Shown here piece by piece: positions 22,524 to 34,144 of a DNA stretch of 64,000 bases. The stretch lies in assembly GCA_009823505.1 (NCBI GenBank), contig VZQC01013712.1, positions 2,041,096 to 2,105,095 on the forward strand, in the 5' to 3' direction. Source of the stretch: Rhizomys pruinosus (lineage: Eukaryota; Chordata; Mammalia; Rodentia; Spalacidae). The notes beneath the pieces are model-generated. The model worked only from the letters and a program-made list of their open reading frames with translations, was not told the DNA's origin and ran no database searches. Every line of letters begins with the position of its first letter. Within the stretch, counting starts at the first letter, position 1. The translations under genes were made by a program, and so were the position numbers.

Positions 22524-25485
22524 ATGCGAACAAAAAAAAAAAATAAGTTGAAAGGAAACAACACACATCTCTCAATAATAACCTTAAATATTAATGGTCT
22601 AAATTCCCCAATCAAAAGTCAAAGACTGGGAGAATGGATTAGGAAACAGAATCCATCTATATGCTGCCTCCAAGAAACCCATCTCACCCTCAAGGACAGA
22701 CAGCACCTTAGAGTGAAAGGATGGAAAAAATATTCCAAGCAAATGTTACCAAAAAGAAAGCAGGAGTGGCTATTCTAATATCAGACAAAATAGATCTCAG
22801 AGTAAAATTAATCAGAAAAAAAAGAGGGCCATTATATCCTTATCAATGGAACAATTAACCAAGAAGATCTCACAATTTTAAATATTTATGCACCAAACTC
22901 TGGTGCACCGAACTTTATAAACACAATCCTTCAGGACCTCAAGACACATATTAATCCCAGTACACTAATAGCAGAGGATTTCAATACCCCACTGAGCCAC
23001 CTGGATAGGTAAATTGGAAAAAAAGTAAACAGAGAGACATCAGAACTGAACAACACAATACACCAAATGGACTTCAAAATATCTACAGAATATTCCATCC
23101 AAAGACCAGAGAATATACTTTCTACTCAGCACCCCATAGAACATTCTTCAAAATTGACCACATACTGGGACACAAAAGAAACCTCAACAAATACAAAAGG
23201 ATTGAAATTATTCCATGCATTCTATCAGACCACAGTGCAATAAAGCTCAATATTAACACCAGGGTAAGCCCTACTAACTATAAAAATACATGGAGACTAA
23301 ACAACATAATACTGAACAATGAGTGGGTCAGAGAAGAAATAAAGAATGAAATAAAAACATTCCTGGAACTAAATGAAAATGAGAATACAACACAACAAAA
23401 CCTGTGGCATACATTAAAGTCAGTCCTAAGAGGGAAATTTATAGCCATAAGTGCCCACGTTAAAAAAAAAAAGGATCTAACACTGCAGCTAAAAGCACTT
23501 GAAAGACAACAACAAATGAATCCTAAACCCAGCAGACAGGAAGAAATAACAGAAATCAATGAAATAGAAACAAAGAAAACAATACAAAAATTACAAAAAA
23601 ATACAAAAAATTAAAAAAACACACAAAATACAAAAAATCAATGAATCCAAAAGCTGGTTCTTTGAAAAGATACAAAATAGACAGACCTCTAGCTCAGTTA
23701 ACCAAAAGAAAGAAAAGAGCAACTCCAAATCAATAGCATTTGTGATGAAAGGGGAAACATCACAACAGATAAAGAAAAGATCCAGACAATCATATGAGAA
23801 TACTTCAAAAACATATACTCTACTAAATTTGAAAACCTAAGAGAAATGCATGAATATCTGAAATTCTGGGATTCACCAAATCTTAACCAAGAAGAGATTG
23901 ACAGTGTAAACAGACCCATAGCACTTGAGGAAATTGAAGATGTAATAAAGAGCCTCCCAACTAAAAAAAGCCCAGGCCCAGATGGCTTCACAGTGGAATT
24001 CTATAAAACAATTAAAGAGGTCCTACTCAAACTTTTCAGAAGGATACAGACAGAAGGAAATATCCCAAATTCCTTCTACAAAGCCAGCATCACCCTAATA
24101 CCAAAACCAGGCAAAAACACAAACAAGAAAGAAAACTATAGACCCATATCATTGACGAACACAGATGCAAAAATTCTCCACAAAATACTTGCAAATCGCA
24201 TACAGAACCACACCAAAAAGATCATCCATCATGACCAGGTTGGATTCATACCAGAGTTGCAGGGATGGTTCCACATACGTAAATCAATAAATATCATAAA
24301 ACACATAAATGGACTTAAAGACAAAAGCCACACAACCATCTCAATTGATGCGGAAAAAGCTTTTGACAAAATCCAGCATCCCTTCATGCTTAAAGTCTTA
24401 GAGGGAATTGGACTAGAGGAATCATTCCTCAATGTAATCAAAGCCATATACAAGAAACCCACAGCCAACATCATCCTAAATGGTGAAAAGTTGGAAGCAT
24501 TCCCCTTAAAGGCAGGAACATGACAAGGCTGTCCACTATCGCCACTCCTCTTCATTATAGTGCTTGAAATGCTTGCTAGGGCAATAAGGCAAGAAAGCAA
24601 AATTAAAGGAGTATTAATTGGAAAATAGGAAGCAAAACTATCCCTTTTTACAGATGATATGATAGTTTACCTAAGAGCTGCTAAAATCTCCACCAGAAAA
24701 CTCTTAGAAACGATCAAAAGTTTCAGTAAAGTGGTGGGATACAAAATAAACCTAGAAAAATCAGTAGCCTTCCTTTACACCAAAAATAAGCAACTCGCTT
24801 AGGAATATAAAGAGACCTTCCCAATGACAATAGCCTCAAAAGAATATAATACCTAGGAATAAACCTAACCAAAGACACCAACTCTACAACAAAAATTGTA
24901 AAACCCCGAAGAAGGAGATTGAAAATGACATCAAAAGATGGAAAGACCTCCCATGCTCATGGATTGGAGAAATTGATATAGTAAAAATGTCCATTCTACC
25001 CAAATTAATATACAGATTCAATGCAATCCCAATGAAAATCCCCATGAGCTTTTTCACAGACTTAGAAAAAATCCTTAAATTCATATGGAAAAACAAAAGA
25101 CCCTGAATAGCTAAAGCAACCCTGAATGAAAAGTGCAATACTGGGGGGATTACATTACCAGGCATCAAGCTATATTACAGGGCTATAGTCATAAAGACAG
25201 CCTGGTACTGGCAAAAAAACAGAGCCATTGACCAATGGAACAAAATTGAAGATCCATACTTGAGCTTGTATAATTTCAACTACCTCATATTTGACAAAGG
25301 GGCCAAAAAAGCTCAATGGAGGAAAGATAGCATCTTCAGCAAATGGTGTTTGCAAAACTGTTTCACCATTTGTAGAAGAACAAAATTAAACCCCTACCTC
25401 TCACCCTGCACAAAAATCAACCAAGTGGATCAAAGATCTCAATATGAAGCCTGAAACCCTGAAGGTGATAAAAGAAAAAGTTGGC
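22524..25485 (+). pseudogene. L1 ORF2 remnant (endonuclease and reverse transcriptase)
   Basis: ORF2p nicks DNA and copies L1 RNA at the target. The endonuclease part starts at 22524 (IITLNINGLNSPIKSQRLGE, then CLQETHLTLKD) and keeps the late SDH catalytic motif near 23228-23240. The reverse transcriptase part spans about 23846-24800: [27 protein letters not shown], the metal-binding motif [10 protein letters not shown], then [10 protein letters not shown] just after a TGA at 24522. The active-site motif reads FTDDM where FADD is usual; both aspartates remain. Several stops and frameshifts (for example near 22770, 24628 and 24800) show it is dead. The DNA leaves ORF2 near 25485, before the C-terminal part. 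Confidence 0.9.
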
Positions 25486-25489
25486 AACA

Positions 25490-27227
25490 CTCATCCAATC
25501 AAGAGGAAAAGAATGGAAAAAGCCTCAGAAGCAGAATGGAGGAAGCAGAACAAAGAATATCAGACCTGGAGGATAGCACAGAACAACTAAAAACCTCAAG
25601 GAAAGATTATGAAAAATTTAAAAATCTTCAAGAAACTTGAAAAATGGTCTCCCTGTGCCCAGCTGCCAAGGCGCATCTGTGTTGTGCGAGGCCAGCTCAG
25701 CCAACTTCGCTAGGCGATCCAATAGGATCATAGGAACTCGTGATGGACAGAAAGGTCGATGCAGCGGTGCACATTCCCTGTGCCCAGCCACCAAAACCAT
25801 CTGTGTTGTGCAGAAAAGGATGGGAAAAAGCCTTAGAACCAGAACATGGAAGAAGCAGAAAAAAAGAAAAATCAACCTAAGAAACACACAAGCAGAAAAT
25901 CAAAAAGTAAAAAAAAAAAAAAGATTATGAAAAATTTTTAAAACACAGAGTGGAACAACCCAGGAAATTGGGACACCATGAAAAGACCAAACCTCCACAT
26001 CATACGGATAGGGAAGGAAGAACCCAAAGTAATGGTATTCTATCAGATCTTTCACAGAATAATATAAGAAAAACCTCCTCAAACTGAAAAAAGTCAAACC
26101 ATAAGACATCAGAAGCACAATAGAACACCAAATAGACAAGACAGAAAAAGAAATTCCCATGTCAATTCCACAGTTAAAACACTAGATGCTCAAAACAAGG
26201 GACAAAATACTGAAAGCCACAAGAGAAAAACAACAAGTTACATATAAGGGGGAAACCCATCAGGAATCTACACACTGACTATCTCAATGCAAACCATGTA
26301 AAGCCAGAAGAACTTGGAAGACCAAAGTATTCCCAGCACTAAAGACTTTAGGTCTAACCCAGTATTACTATACACAACAAAAATGTCACATCATAGTGGA
26401 AGCGAAAGAAAAATCTTTCAGGACATAAACAAAATGAAAAAGCACACAAATGTCAAAAAAGCCAACGGCTTCAGAAAATACTCAAAAGCAATCAAAGAAC
26501 AGAGAAAAAGGCAAACTATCACTTAAGCAACCAAGGAAAAAATTACAAAAGCTATAACAGAGTAAATAACTAGACCAAGAATGCGAACAAAAAAAAAAAT
26601 TAAGTTGAAAGGAAAACACACATCTCTCAATTAAACCTTAAATATAATAGGTCTTAAATTCGCCCAATCAAAATGAACAGACTGGGAGAATGGATTTAGG
26701 AACAGAATCCCATCTATATGCTGCCTCAAAAGAAACCCCATCTCACCCTCAGGGACAGACAGCCACCTTAAGGTGAAAGGAATGGAAAAAATATTCCCAA
26801 GAATGTTACCAATAAGAAAGAGCATGGAGTGGCTATTCTAATATCAGACAAAATCAGACATCAGAAAGATAAAATAAATCAGAAAAAAAAAGAAAGGGGC
26901 CAATTTAATCGCTTATCAATGGAACAATTAACCAAGAAGATCTCAACAATTTTAAAATATTTTATCTCACCAACTCTGGTGCACCGAAACTTATAAACAC
27001 AAATCCTTCAGGACCTCAAAGACACATGATTAATCCCAGTACACTTAAAGAGGGAATTTCAATACCCCACTGAGTCTCACCTGGATAGGTAAATTTGGAA
27101 ATAACAAGTAATACAGAGAGACCATCAGAACTGAAACAACACAATTACCAACCCAAATGGACTTATCAAATATTTACGAATATTTCCATCCAAGACCAGA
27201 GAATATACTTTCTTACTCAGCACCCAT
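25490..27227. repeat. indel-rich second copy of the L1 5' half
   Basis: 25490-25620 resembles the ORF1 coiled-coil region. From about 25630 the DNA repeats 21604-23135, including the outer-L1/inner-L1 junction (TCAAGAAAC...TGGTCTCCC), the two 5' blocks, ORF1 and the start of ORF2. It shares private variants with that copy (such as the CAATACCCCACTGAG stretch) but differs by many one-base insertions and deletions. It breaks off inside the endonuclease region at about 27225 and jumps to the ORF2 3' part. A probable assembly artefact rather than a second element. Confidence 0.75.
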
Positions 27228-27880
27228 TGACAAATGACCTACTCAAAAGATGGAGTAAAGAACTGAACAGAGTGAGGAATTAAAGATGGCTGGGAAACAT
27301 CTTAAAAAGTGTTATCATCATTAATAATTAAGGAAATGTAAATTAAAACCACTCTTAGATATCATCTCACTCCAGTACAACTAGCTAAGATCAAGAAAAC
27401 AAAAGACAACAGATGCTGGAGGGGTTGTAGTGAAAGTGGAACACTCATCCACTGTTGTTGGGAATGTAAACTTGTACAACCACTATGGAAAGCAGTGTGG
27501 AGAACCCTTAAAAGACTCAGAATGATCTTACCATCTGACCCAATCATACCACTCCTGGGTATATACCCTAAAGACTCATCCTACCACAAAGATATATGCA
27601 CATCCATGTTTACTGCAGCTCTCTTCACAATAGCGAAGAGCTGGAACCAACCCATATGCCCCTCAACAGATGAGTAGATGACAAAAATGCGGTACATCTA
27701 CACACTGGAGTACTCTTCAGCAGTAAAGAAGGATGGCATTATGAACTTTGTAGGTAAATGGATGGAGCTCAAAGCCATTATGCTGAGTGAGGTGACACAG
27801 TCAGAAAGACAAACCGAGAATGCTTTCCCTCATTTGTGGATGCTAACACCAAATCCCCCAGATGAAAGGCAAGCTGAGTG
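27228..27880 (+). pseudogene. L1 ORF2 C-terminal remnant
   Basis: Continues the inner L1 ORF2: MTYSKDGVKN-like entry, a Cys-rich segment (PEGL-like, then [20 protein letters not shown]), [17 protein letters not shown], then YIYTLEYSSAVKKDGIMNFV and the terminal SEVTQSERQTENAF. A TAG near 27675 replaces the usual Trp codon in the STDEW region. Followed by the L1 3' UTR. Confidence 0.85.
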
Positions 27881-28241
27881 ACAGTATGGTTATATTTCTG
27901 GTTTATCTGTAAGCAACTATGTTGTCATAATGTGAATCCCTCAATGGGCTCTAGAATTCACCCACCAATTATTTTCAGACTCTGTAATTACTGTATATGG
28001 GTGGAGAGTATATATCCATATTTTAGAATAACATGAAATTAATGGAGGAAAATGTGAATTCCTAAGCATAAAGAAAGACTGAGAGAAAGATGCAGGACAG
28101 CTATGATAGAGTAAATGACCTAGGATGGATTGGGGTGGGATGGGGGAAAGGGATAGGGAATATGCCTGAACAGAAATGAAAAATGATGTATGAAATACAT
28201 AAAACATCAATAAAAAATACTAATTAAAAAAAAAAAAAGAA
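27881..28241 (+). mobile_element. L1 3' UTR and poly(A) tail
   Basis: Non-coding L1 end with a G-rich tract at 28125-28165, the block TATGCCTGAACAGAAATGAA, an AATAAA at about 28209 and a poly(A) tail. The same 3' end recurs at 35503-35655 and as a 93-bp piece at 54914-55006, so it defines one L1 family active in this lineage. Confidence 0.85.
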
Positions 28242-28838
28242 AAGAAACTGAATATGAGCTTACCACCTGACCCAGTCATACCACTCCTGGCTATATACGT
28301 ACAAGACTCATCCTATTGCAGAGATATATGCACATCTGTGTTTATTGCAGCTCTCTTCACAATAGCAAAGAGCTGGAAGCAACCCAATGAGTGGATAGAG
28401 AAAATGTGATACACCTACACGATGGAATTCTATGCAGCAGTAAAGAAAGATAACATCATGAAATTTGCAGGTAAATGGATGGAACTTGAAGGCATTATGC
28501 TAAGTGAAGTAACACAGTCCCAGAAAAATAAACGAAGAATGGTATCCTTCATTTTTCAATGCTAGCACCAAATCCATAGTTGAAAGGCAAGCTAAGACAA
28601 GTTAATGTTATATTTCTTTTTATCTGAAGGCAACCATGCTATTATAATGTGAATTCTTTAACGGGCTCTAGAATTAACTGACCACTTATTTTCACATTTT
28701 TGTAATTGTGATATATGCATGGAGGGTGTGTCTTCATATATTAGAGTAATATAAAATGAAAGGGAAAAATGTGAACTCCTGAACATAAAAAAGATATTAA
28801 CATTTGTCAAAAGTGTGTTATGCACAAAAAATAAAACG
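28242..28838 (+). mobile_element. outer L1, right part (ORF2 end and 3' UTR)
   Basis: Resumes the element of 21302-21619: CTTACCACCTGACCCAGTCA, then a translation like TMEFYAAVKKDNIMKFAGKW and SEVTQSQKNK, then a 3' UTR distinct from that of the inner L1. The tail CACAAAAAATAAAAC sits next to the probable duplication GATCTTGTTTTATAAA at 28839. Confidence 0.82.
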
Positions 28839-28905
28839 ATCTTGTTTTATAAATTTCTATATTTCCTGCATCCTATTTCAGTACCTGGCTTTATGTGGGT
28901 GATTA

Positions 28906-29550
28906 ACAAATATTAACTTACATGCTACAATGAAAGGAGGAAACACTTTTGAAAATCTGACACTCTATTTTATTTTTATCTTTTAGCTTCTACTAGGTCG
29001 AGACTTAGCCTTAAAGTCTTTAATGTGAAAACACTCTAGACTCAGTGATAATTAGTGATCATTTAGACATTCTTTCTAGTATCCTAGCTTTGTCATGCAG
29101 GCCTCTGACATGCTGGGATTATTTCGAAGGCTATTCGACCTCCTGAATTATGTTCCAGTTACTGTCTCAATTTTCTGCTGCTGTCTCATATCCCTTCTGG
29201 ATAGTATGGACCTCTCTTCTGAATCTCCCTTTGATGTTACATGACTTGTTTGATCTCTTGATTAATGCTCCCATACTATGTGCAGCATGGAATCTATCTT
29301 TGTCTATGTTGCTTTATGACTGAAATGTACTGCTTTGTTAAATGCTGTAAACTGTAAGCCAAGTGAATACACTTAAAAGTAGTGTGCCTAAACTCAAGCT
29401 GTAGGAAGTCTAATCACTGTGCTCATCAGGAACCTCACTTCCTCAAACATGCAAGGCATCTTCTGTCCAGACGTTCCCTACTATAAATATGATCCCATGC
29501 TAAATCCCTTGCTCAAGATGAGATATTCTAATTGTAGAGAGAAACACTTA
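28906..29550. other. unassigned sequence
   Basis: No repeat or gene recognised. Confidence 0.5.
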
Positions 29551-29650
29551 CCAGGCATAGTGGCTCACTCTGTGAACCCTTTAGAAGGCTCAGGCAGAGC
29601 TGCTTCAAGTTCCAGGCCAGTCTGCATTACAGTGTGAAACATTGCCTCAA
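29551..29650 (+). mobile_element. B1 SINE (diverged)
   Basis: CCAGGCATAGTGGCTCACTC start, CAAGTTCCAGGCCAGTCTGC middle, GTGAAACATTGCCTCAAAA end. Internal deletions shorten it, and its tail grew into the following trinucleotide repeat. Confidence 0.75.
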
Positions 29651-29722
<72 letters not shown>

Positions 29723-29726
29723 AAGA
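29650..29726. repeat. (AAT)n followed by (AAG)n
   Basis: About 15 AAT units pass directly into about 11 AAG units. The Tyr- and Ser-rich frame on the minus strand is this repeat in translation. Confidence 0.95.
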
Positions 29727-29974
29727 TCCTTGGGCTTTTCCCTTCTTTAGGCTATGATTTTTTAATATTGGAAAATTTTTGTACTTAATAGGTATGCAAG
29801 AGTCTGAGCTTGTGCCTGACCAAAGAAAACATATAAAAGGCTTTGGATGTATACCTATCAAATGAGTGGACAAAGAACTCAGAACAAGGGCTCAGAGTAG
29901 TGTGAATCTTATATTCATCTTCCCACAAACATCCCAAGATGTTTCTCTTTCAATAATCTTTTTTATTCCCAAGT

Positions 29975-30172
29975 GGTAGGATTTTTTTAAGGGATTCACA
30001 ATATAAGAGCACAGTTGTTTTCAGATCACATCCACGTTGCTTGCTCAGTTTGCCATACAATTAGGTAATTGGTGCTAGCATCCACAGATGAGGGATACCA
30101 TTCATTGTTTGTTTTTCTAGGACTGTGGTTCTTCACTCAGCAAGATATCTTCTAGCTCCAGACATTTACCTC
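29975..30172 (-). mobile_element. L1 3' end fragment (antisense)
   Basis: Shares TTCACAATATAAGAGCACAG, CCATACAATTAGGTAATTGG and ATCCACAGATGAGGGATACC with 8383-8740, the antisense 3' UTR of the same L1 family, and stops at the last ORF2 codons. Confidence 0.85.
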
Positions 30173-30289
30173 AATAATCTTTAAGGACTGTGTACCTCCT
30201 CATTTTCCATGGATCTAAATTTGTATTTAAAAAGCCTGTATCCATATAATCTAGTACTGTGTCAGGAAAAGATCAATCCATCTTTTATT

Positions 30290-30465
30290 TTTTTTTAATT
30301 TTTATTTATTTTTATTTTGGTCTTTTTGAGAAGGGTCTCCTTGTAGCTTCAGCTGTTCTGGAACTCGCTATGTAGACCTGGCCTTGAACTCACAAAGACA
30401 CAAAAGTCCTCCTGCCTTTGCCTCCTAAGTGTTAAGATTAAAGGTGTACACCACCACTCCTGGCT
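30290..30465 (-). mobile_element. B1 SINE (antisense)
   Basis: T/A-rich tail complement, GAGAAGGGTCTCCTTGTAGC, CTATGTAGACCTGGCCTTGA, CTTTGCCTCCTAAGTGTTAA and CACCACCACTCCTGGC. One small insertion in the ACTCACAAAGA block. Confidence 0.9.
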
Positions 30466-30668
30466 TTTTTTTTTTTTGCCATATGTAAAAGTTATAATTT
30501 AGCTGTTTCCAATCTGTTTCTGCATCTAGATACCAGGTAGGTATTTGGCAGTTTTATACATAAAAGAACTTAGATGACATTTACTAACCATTACACAAAA
30601 AGTGATACAAAAAAGCATTTTTTTCTGCAATACAAAATAAATATGTTTGCACTTCCCTCCATGCTAGT

Positions 30669-30670
30669 TT

Positions 30671-30705
<35 letters not shown>

Positions 30706-30710
30706 TTTTT
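30669..30710. repeat. (TTTA)n microsatellite
   Basis: About ten TTTA units. Confidence 0.95.
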
Positions 30711-30795
30711 TGGTCTGGTCAATGAGACAAAGCCAATTGAGGGACCAGCCTCATTTTTTAATCCATCTTTTAAACATCTAAATTTTTATATTAGG

Positions 30796-30905
30796 GTGTG
30801 GTCATAGCAAAGTGGTTGAGCTCTTGCCTAGTGTTCACAGTGTGCTGGGTATTGTCCATAGCACCATAAGAGGGTAAACAAAAAGGTCCCGTAAATAAGT
30901 AAATA
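30796..30905 (+). mobile_element. ID SINE
   Basis: GGGTGTGGTCATAGCAAAGT, GGTTGAGCTCTTGCCTAGTG and GCTGGGTATTGTCCATAGCA follow ID, a SINE derived from BC1/tRNA-Ala. A/T-rich tail with TAAATAAG units. Confidence 0.72.
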
Positions 30906-31447
30906 AAATTTACATATCTTCTGAATTTTGTCTCATGGTCTTAATAAACTGCAAAACAGTCACAGGCATGGTGAAGAAGAAATAAATTCTTTCATTGTTT
31001 GGTGAAAGTGTAATGAGTCATTTTCCTGTTCTAATTTCTGCTTGCCAGTCTTTTCATTGTTGTTGCAATATATGGAAACTGAGATGATCTATAAGGACTC
31101 AAATACCTGATTAAAATTTCTACAAACCAAAGTCAATTTCAGGTCAATTTTCATTCATTCATTTAACTGATAATATTTTCCACTGAGCTTTATTAGGGTT
31201 GATAAGGCCAAAGACTTATTCTCTAATACATCAAAGAATTCTATAACCATATACTAACATCCCTATACTAATCACAATTTCTATTAAAATGTGCTTAAAT
31301 ATACTCAGTCATAGATTGCATCTGGTATAAAAAAGCTGTAGATCTTTAAATATAATTTTTCAATATGGGTCATCCAATTGCTACTGACCTCTAAGAAAGT
31401 ATGAATAATGCATTTGCTTTATTGAATAATAATTTTCATTGCTTTTT
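30906..31447. other. unassigned sequence
   Basis: No repeat or gene recognised. Confidence 0.5.
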
Positions 31448-31463
31448 AAAGGTATCCATTCCT

Positions 31464-31691
31464 GGGCTGGAGAGATAGCCTAGTGGAAGAGTGCTGACTG
31501 CTCTTGCAAAGGACCTGGGTTTGATCTCCAGCACCTACATGGCGGCTGAGAACCGTCTGTAACTCCAGTTCCAGGGGAATCCGACGCCGTCTTCTGACCT
31601 CCACGGCAGTGCATGACATGGGGGAACCAACCTACATGCAGACAATACATTCATACACACAATAAAATAAATAAAATAAATAAAATAAAAT
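31464..31691 (+). mobile_element. B2 SINE with target-site duplication
   Basis: GGGCTGGAGAGATAGCCTAG head, GGTTTGATCTCCAGCACC box B, CTTCTGACCTCCACGGCAGT, then an (AAATA)n tail. A 16-bp direct repeat AAAGGTATCCATTCCT (31448-31463) is matched at 31692-31707 with one difference. Confidence 0.95.
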
Positions 31692-31707
31692 AAAGGTCTC
31701 CATTCCT

Positions 31708-32507
31708 ATTTGGGCTATTGTTGTTTTAGTGCTCTTGAAGCCTCCAACTTGTCATATTTTTATGATTCTCCAGTCACTTTTATTCTTTTATTCTTTGCAA
31801 AATCTAGTGTATCACATTATTAGTGTGGAGATTAATGCATTATTAATGATTTTTTTACATGTCTTGTACAAAAACAGAAGCACGAACACTGGAATATGAG
31901 TTCCCTTGCTTTGTATTATAAAGAATGTTTCAATTGTTAAAAATAATGTACCCCCACCTATTCTTCTCCAATGGAGAACTGTCTATCTAAATATCTTGTA
32001 AAATATAATAAACTTATTTACATGACACAAATTTCCATGACAAATAATTTAAAATATGAATTATTAATACTTTCCAATCAATTTCATCCTACAAGAGAAG
32101 ACATTACTCCAGATCTTAAATGTTTGCTCATGAATCCCTTACATAGAGAAGTCTTCAAAACTTCCTAATATGAATGAGGAAGAAATATACATTGCCCCTA
32201 TTTTCCCCAAGAATTGCCTAGACTTTGGTAACGTAGGAAATAGAATTCAATAGGAATTGTCCGTGACTTGGCAACATCAGACTGCTCAGCAGAAAACAAA
32301 TGTGATTTAGAGATGGCTCATATGATAGTTAAGAGCAAAAATGTTTCTAACTGGCTCAAAATCCTCAGGGGATGGAAAATTAACTACCAGTGACATGAAC
32401 AAAAACCAATGCAAGTAATGCTTAATAATTCAAATGTAAAAGACATTAGAAAATATAAAATTATGCTGGTTGGATCTGATATTACAAATGATGAAATAGG
32501 AGATGAT
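31708..32507. other. unassigned sequence
   Basis: No repeat or gene recognised. Confidence 0.5.
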
Positions 32508-32750
32508 GGGCTGGAGAGATGGCCTAGCGGTTAAGAGCACCGACTGCTCTTGCAGAGGACCCGGCTTCGATCCCCAGCACCCTCATGGCGGCTAAGAACC
32601 GTCTGTAACTCCAACTCCAGGAGAACTCCAGTTCCAGGGGAATCCGAGACCCTCTTCTGACCTCCGCGGCATTGCACGACACGGGTGCACAAACCTACAT
32701 GCAGACAGTACATTCACACACATGCAAAAATAAATAAAAATTTTAAAAAA
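32508..32750 (+). mobile_element. B2 SINE, near consensus
   Basis: GGGCTGGAGAGATGGCCTAG head, GGCTTCGATCCCCAGCACCC box B, GACCTCCGCGGCATTGCACG, GCAAAAATAAATAAAAATT tail. CpG dinucleotides are still present, which fits a fairly recent insertion. Confidence 0.95.
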
Positions 32751-33599
32751 AGAGATGAAGAAAGAATGAAGTACATATATTGTCATAACAGACTGAGTTT
32801 AAGCTGAAATGATTTGGGAAATACAGAACTAGTTAAAACTAGTTTTAGGGTTTGTATTTGAAAGAGAGAGTAGAGAATATTCAGATAAGTACTGTTTCTG
32901 TGATGAAGGCATTTGGTTCTCTGTCCATTTCCCCTTTCCAATGTTAACAATTTTAAGATATTGTGCAACAAGAAATAATAATGTAGAAAAGTAGAAAAAG
33001 GCACAGTGCCTTTCTGTGGAGAAATATAGTTCAAAGCAGCAAAATATTCCATAGATGAATGTAAATATCACTCCAGAAGCTGAGAAAATATTTATTGATA
33101 AGTAATCTTATCAATAACCCGATTCTTTACCTCTTTCATGTACTGTCCACATATGCTCCTAGTTGGTTTCTCAGGTAATAAAGTAGGTCCGTTCATTCAC
33201 ATTCTTTCATTCTTGGCAAATATGATATTAGTGTATTCGTTATCTCAGAATAAGAATGACCCAACACTGTGCCTTATTTGCCATCTGGCCTCCTGATATT
33301 CACCCCAGTATATATACGTTATGGAAAAGTCAATATACTTCTAACAATACACCTACAAGAAGTCAGTTCCCCCTTTCTGGTGGAAGCTATGCATATTTTG
33401 TATACATACATACAGCTCTTAACTGTATCTATGATGAATTATCTACAGGTGACTTTTATCTTTCCATATACAAAAATAAATAATAAAGCAACAGAAGTGA
33501 TGGCTGTGCAGTTTATTTCATGGACTTTGAATTTTTGGTCAACTTTGAATAATGCTAATTATCAACTTAAGCATAATGCAAGCTACAAAAGCAGTTTTC
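32751..33599. other. unassigned sequence
   Basis: Overlapping frames of 75 to 117 codons at 32783-33622 lie in several frames on both strands with no recognisable domain. Nothing else seen. Confidence 0.5.
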
Positions 33600-33706
33600 T
33601 TTCTTTTGGAGGTTGTCTTTGAGACAGAGTCTCCCTGCATCCGCAGACTGCCCTTGAATTCACAGAGATTTGCATGCCTCTGCCTCCTGAGTGTTGGGAT
33701 TAAAGA
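33600..33706 (-). mobile_element. B1 SINE (antisense, partial)
   Basis: GAGACAGAGTCTCCCTGCAT, TGCCCTTGAATTCACAGAGA, CTGCCTCTGCCTCCTGAGTG and GGGATTAAAG. The part corresponding to the B1 5' end is missing. Confidence 0.85.
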
Positions 33707-33827
33707 GAAGCAGGTTTCTTATCACCATTTAATTTCTATTTTTGTGTATTAGAAGAGTCCAGCCCCATATTCAATGATGAATTGCACAAATACTTTGAGG
33801 GAAAGGACGACTTTCCTTGAGTGGATT

Positions 33828-34080
33828 TTAAAAAAAAATTTATTAATTTTATCCATTTCTGTATGTGTATGAATGTACTGTCTGCATGCAAGTTTGTGCA
33901 CCCGTGTCGTGCAATGCTGCAGAGGTCAGAAGAGGGTGTCGGATTCCCCTGGAACTGAAGTTCTCCTGGAATTGGAGTTTCAGACAGCTCTCGGCCGCCA
34001 TGTAGGTGCTGGGGATCGAACCCGGGTCATCTGCAAGAGCGTCGGCACTCCTAACCGCTAGGCCATCTCTCCAACCCCCC
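33828..34080 (-). mobile_element. B2 SINE (antisense), near consensus
   Basis: TGTATGAATGTACTGTCTGC, GAGGTCAGAAGAGGGTGTCG, GGTGCTGGGGATCGAACCCG and AGGCCATCTCTCCAACCC. CpG-rich like the other young B2 copies. Confidence 0.94.
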
Positions 34081-34144
34081 TTGAGTGGATTTTTATGTTC
34101 TACAATTTTCAAAGGATCTCAAAGAGCAATTTAGTAAGTTTCCA

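Larger units (their letters stand above)
21620..28241 (+). mobile_element. inner L1 retrotransposon, broken, containing an artefactual block
   Basis: A LINE-1 copy inserted into the outer L1. In order: a 5' segment with two related blocks (21622-21765), an ORF1 remnant, an ORF2 remnant with endonuclease and reverse transcriptase parts, an indel-rich block that repeats the 5' half (about 25640-27225), the ORF2 C-terminal part (27228-27880), and a 3' UTR with a GGGGTGGGATGGGGGAAAGG tract and a poly(A) tail ending about 28240. Frameshifts and stops make it non-autonomous. Flanks carry a 15-bp duplication with one mismatch (21605-21619 and 28242-28256). Confidence 0.85.
20640..28905 (+). mobile_element. 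ancient L2 LINE fragment split by later insertions
   Basis: Three L2-like pieces remain: 20640-20917, 21056-21301 and 28839-28905. Blocks such as CAGACACTACCTGGGACTAA, CAGTCTGGTCCTTGCTTACC, ATGAGTTTGTAATAAAGACC, then after the L1 stack CAGTACCTGGCTTTATGTGG and CAAATATTA match the L2 3' region in order. The B1 at 20919-21055 and the L1 stack at 21302-28838 are later arrivals. GACCTTGTTTTAAA (ending at 21301) and GATCTTGTTTTATAAA (from 28839) look like the imperfect target-site duplication of the outer L1. Confidence 0.62.

Noticed and set aside
23846..24523. Possibility that the reverse transcriptase frame is a domesticated gene
   Set aside because: It is flanked by other L1 ORF2 pieces, has a stop directly after it and frameshifts around it. 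Ordinary decaying L1.
25490..27227. A third independent L1 insertion
   Set aside because: The block repeats the exact flank junction and private variants of the neighbouring copy, which fits a false duplication better.
19499..29726. Regularly spaced repeats that might suggest a CRISPR-like array
   Set aside because: They are microsatellites (GATA, AAT/AAG) in a rodent genome, with no repeat-spacer structure.
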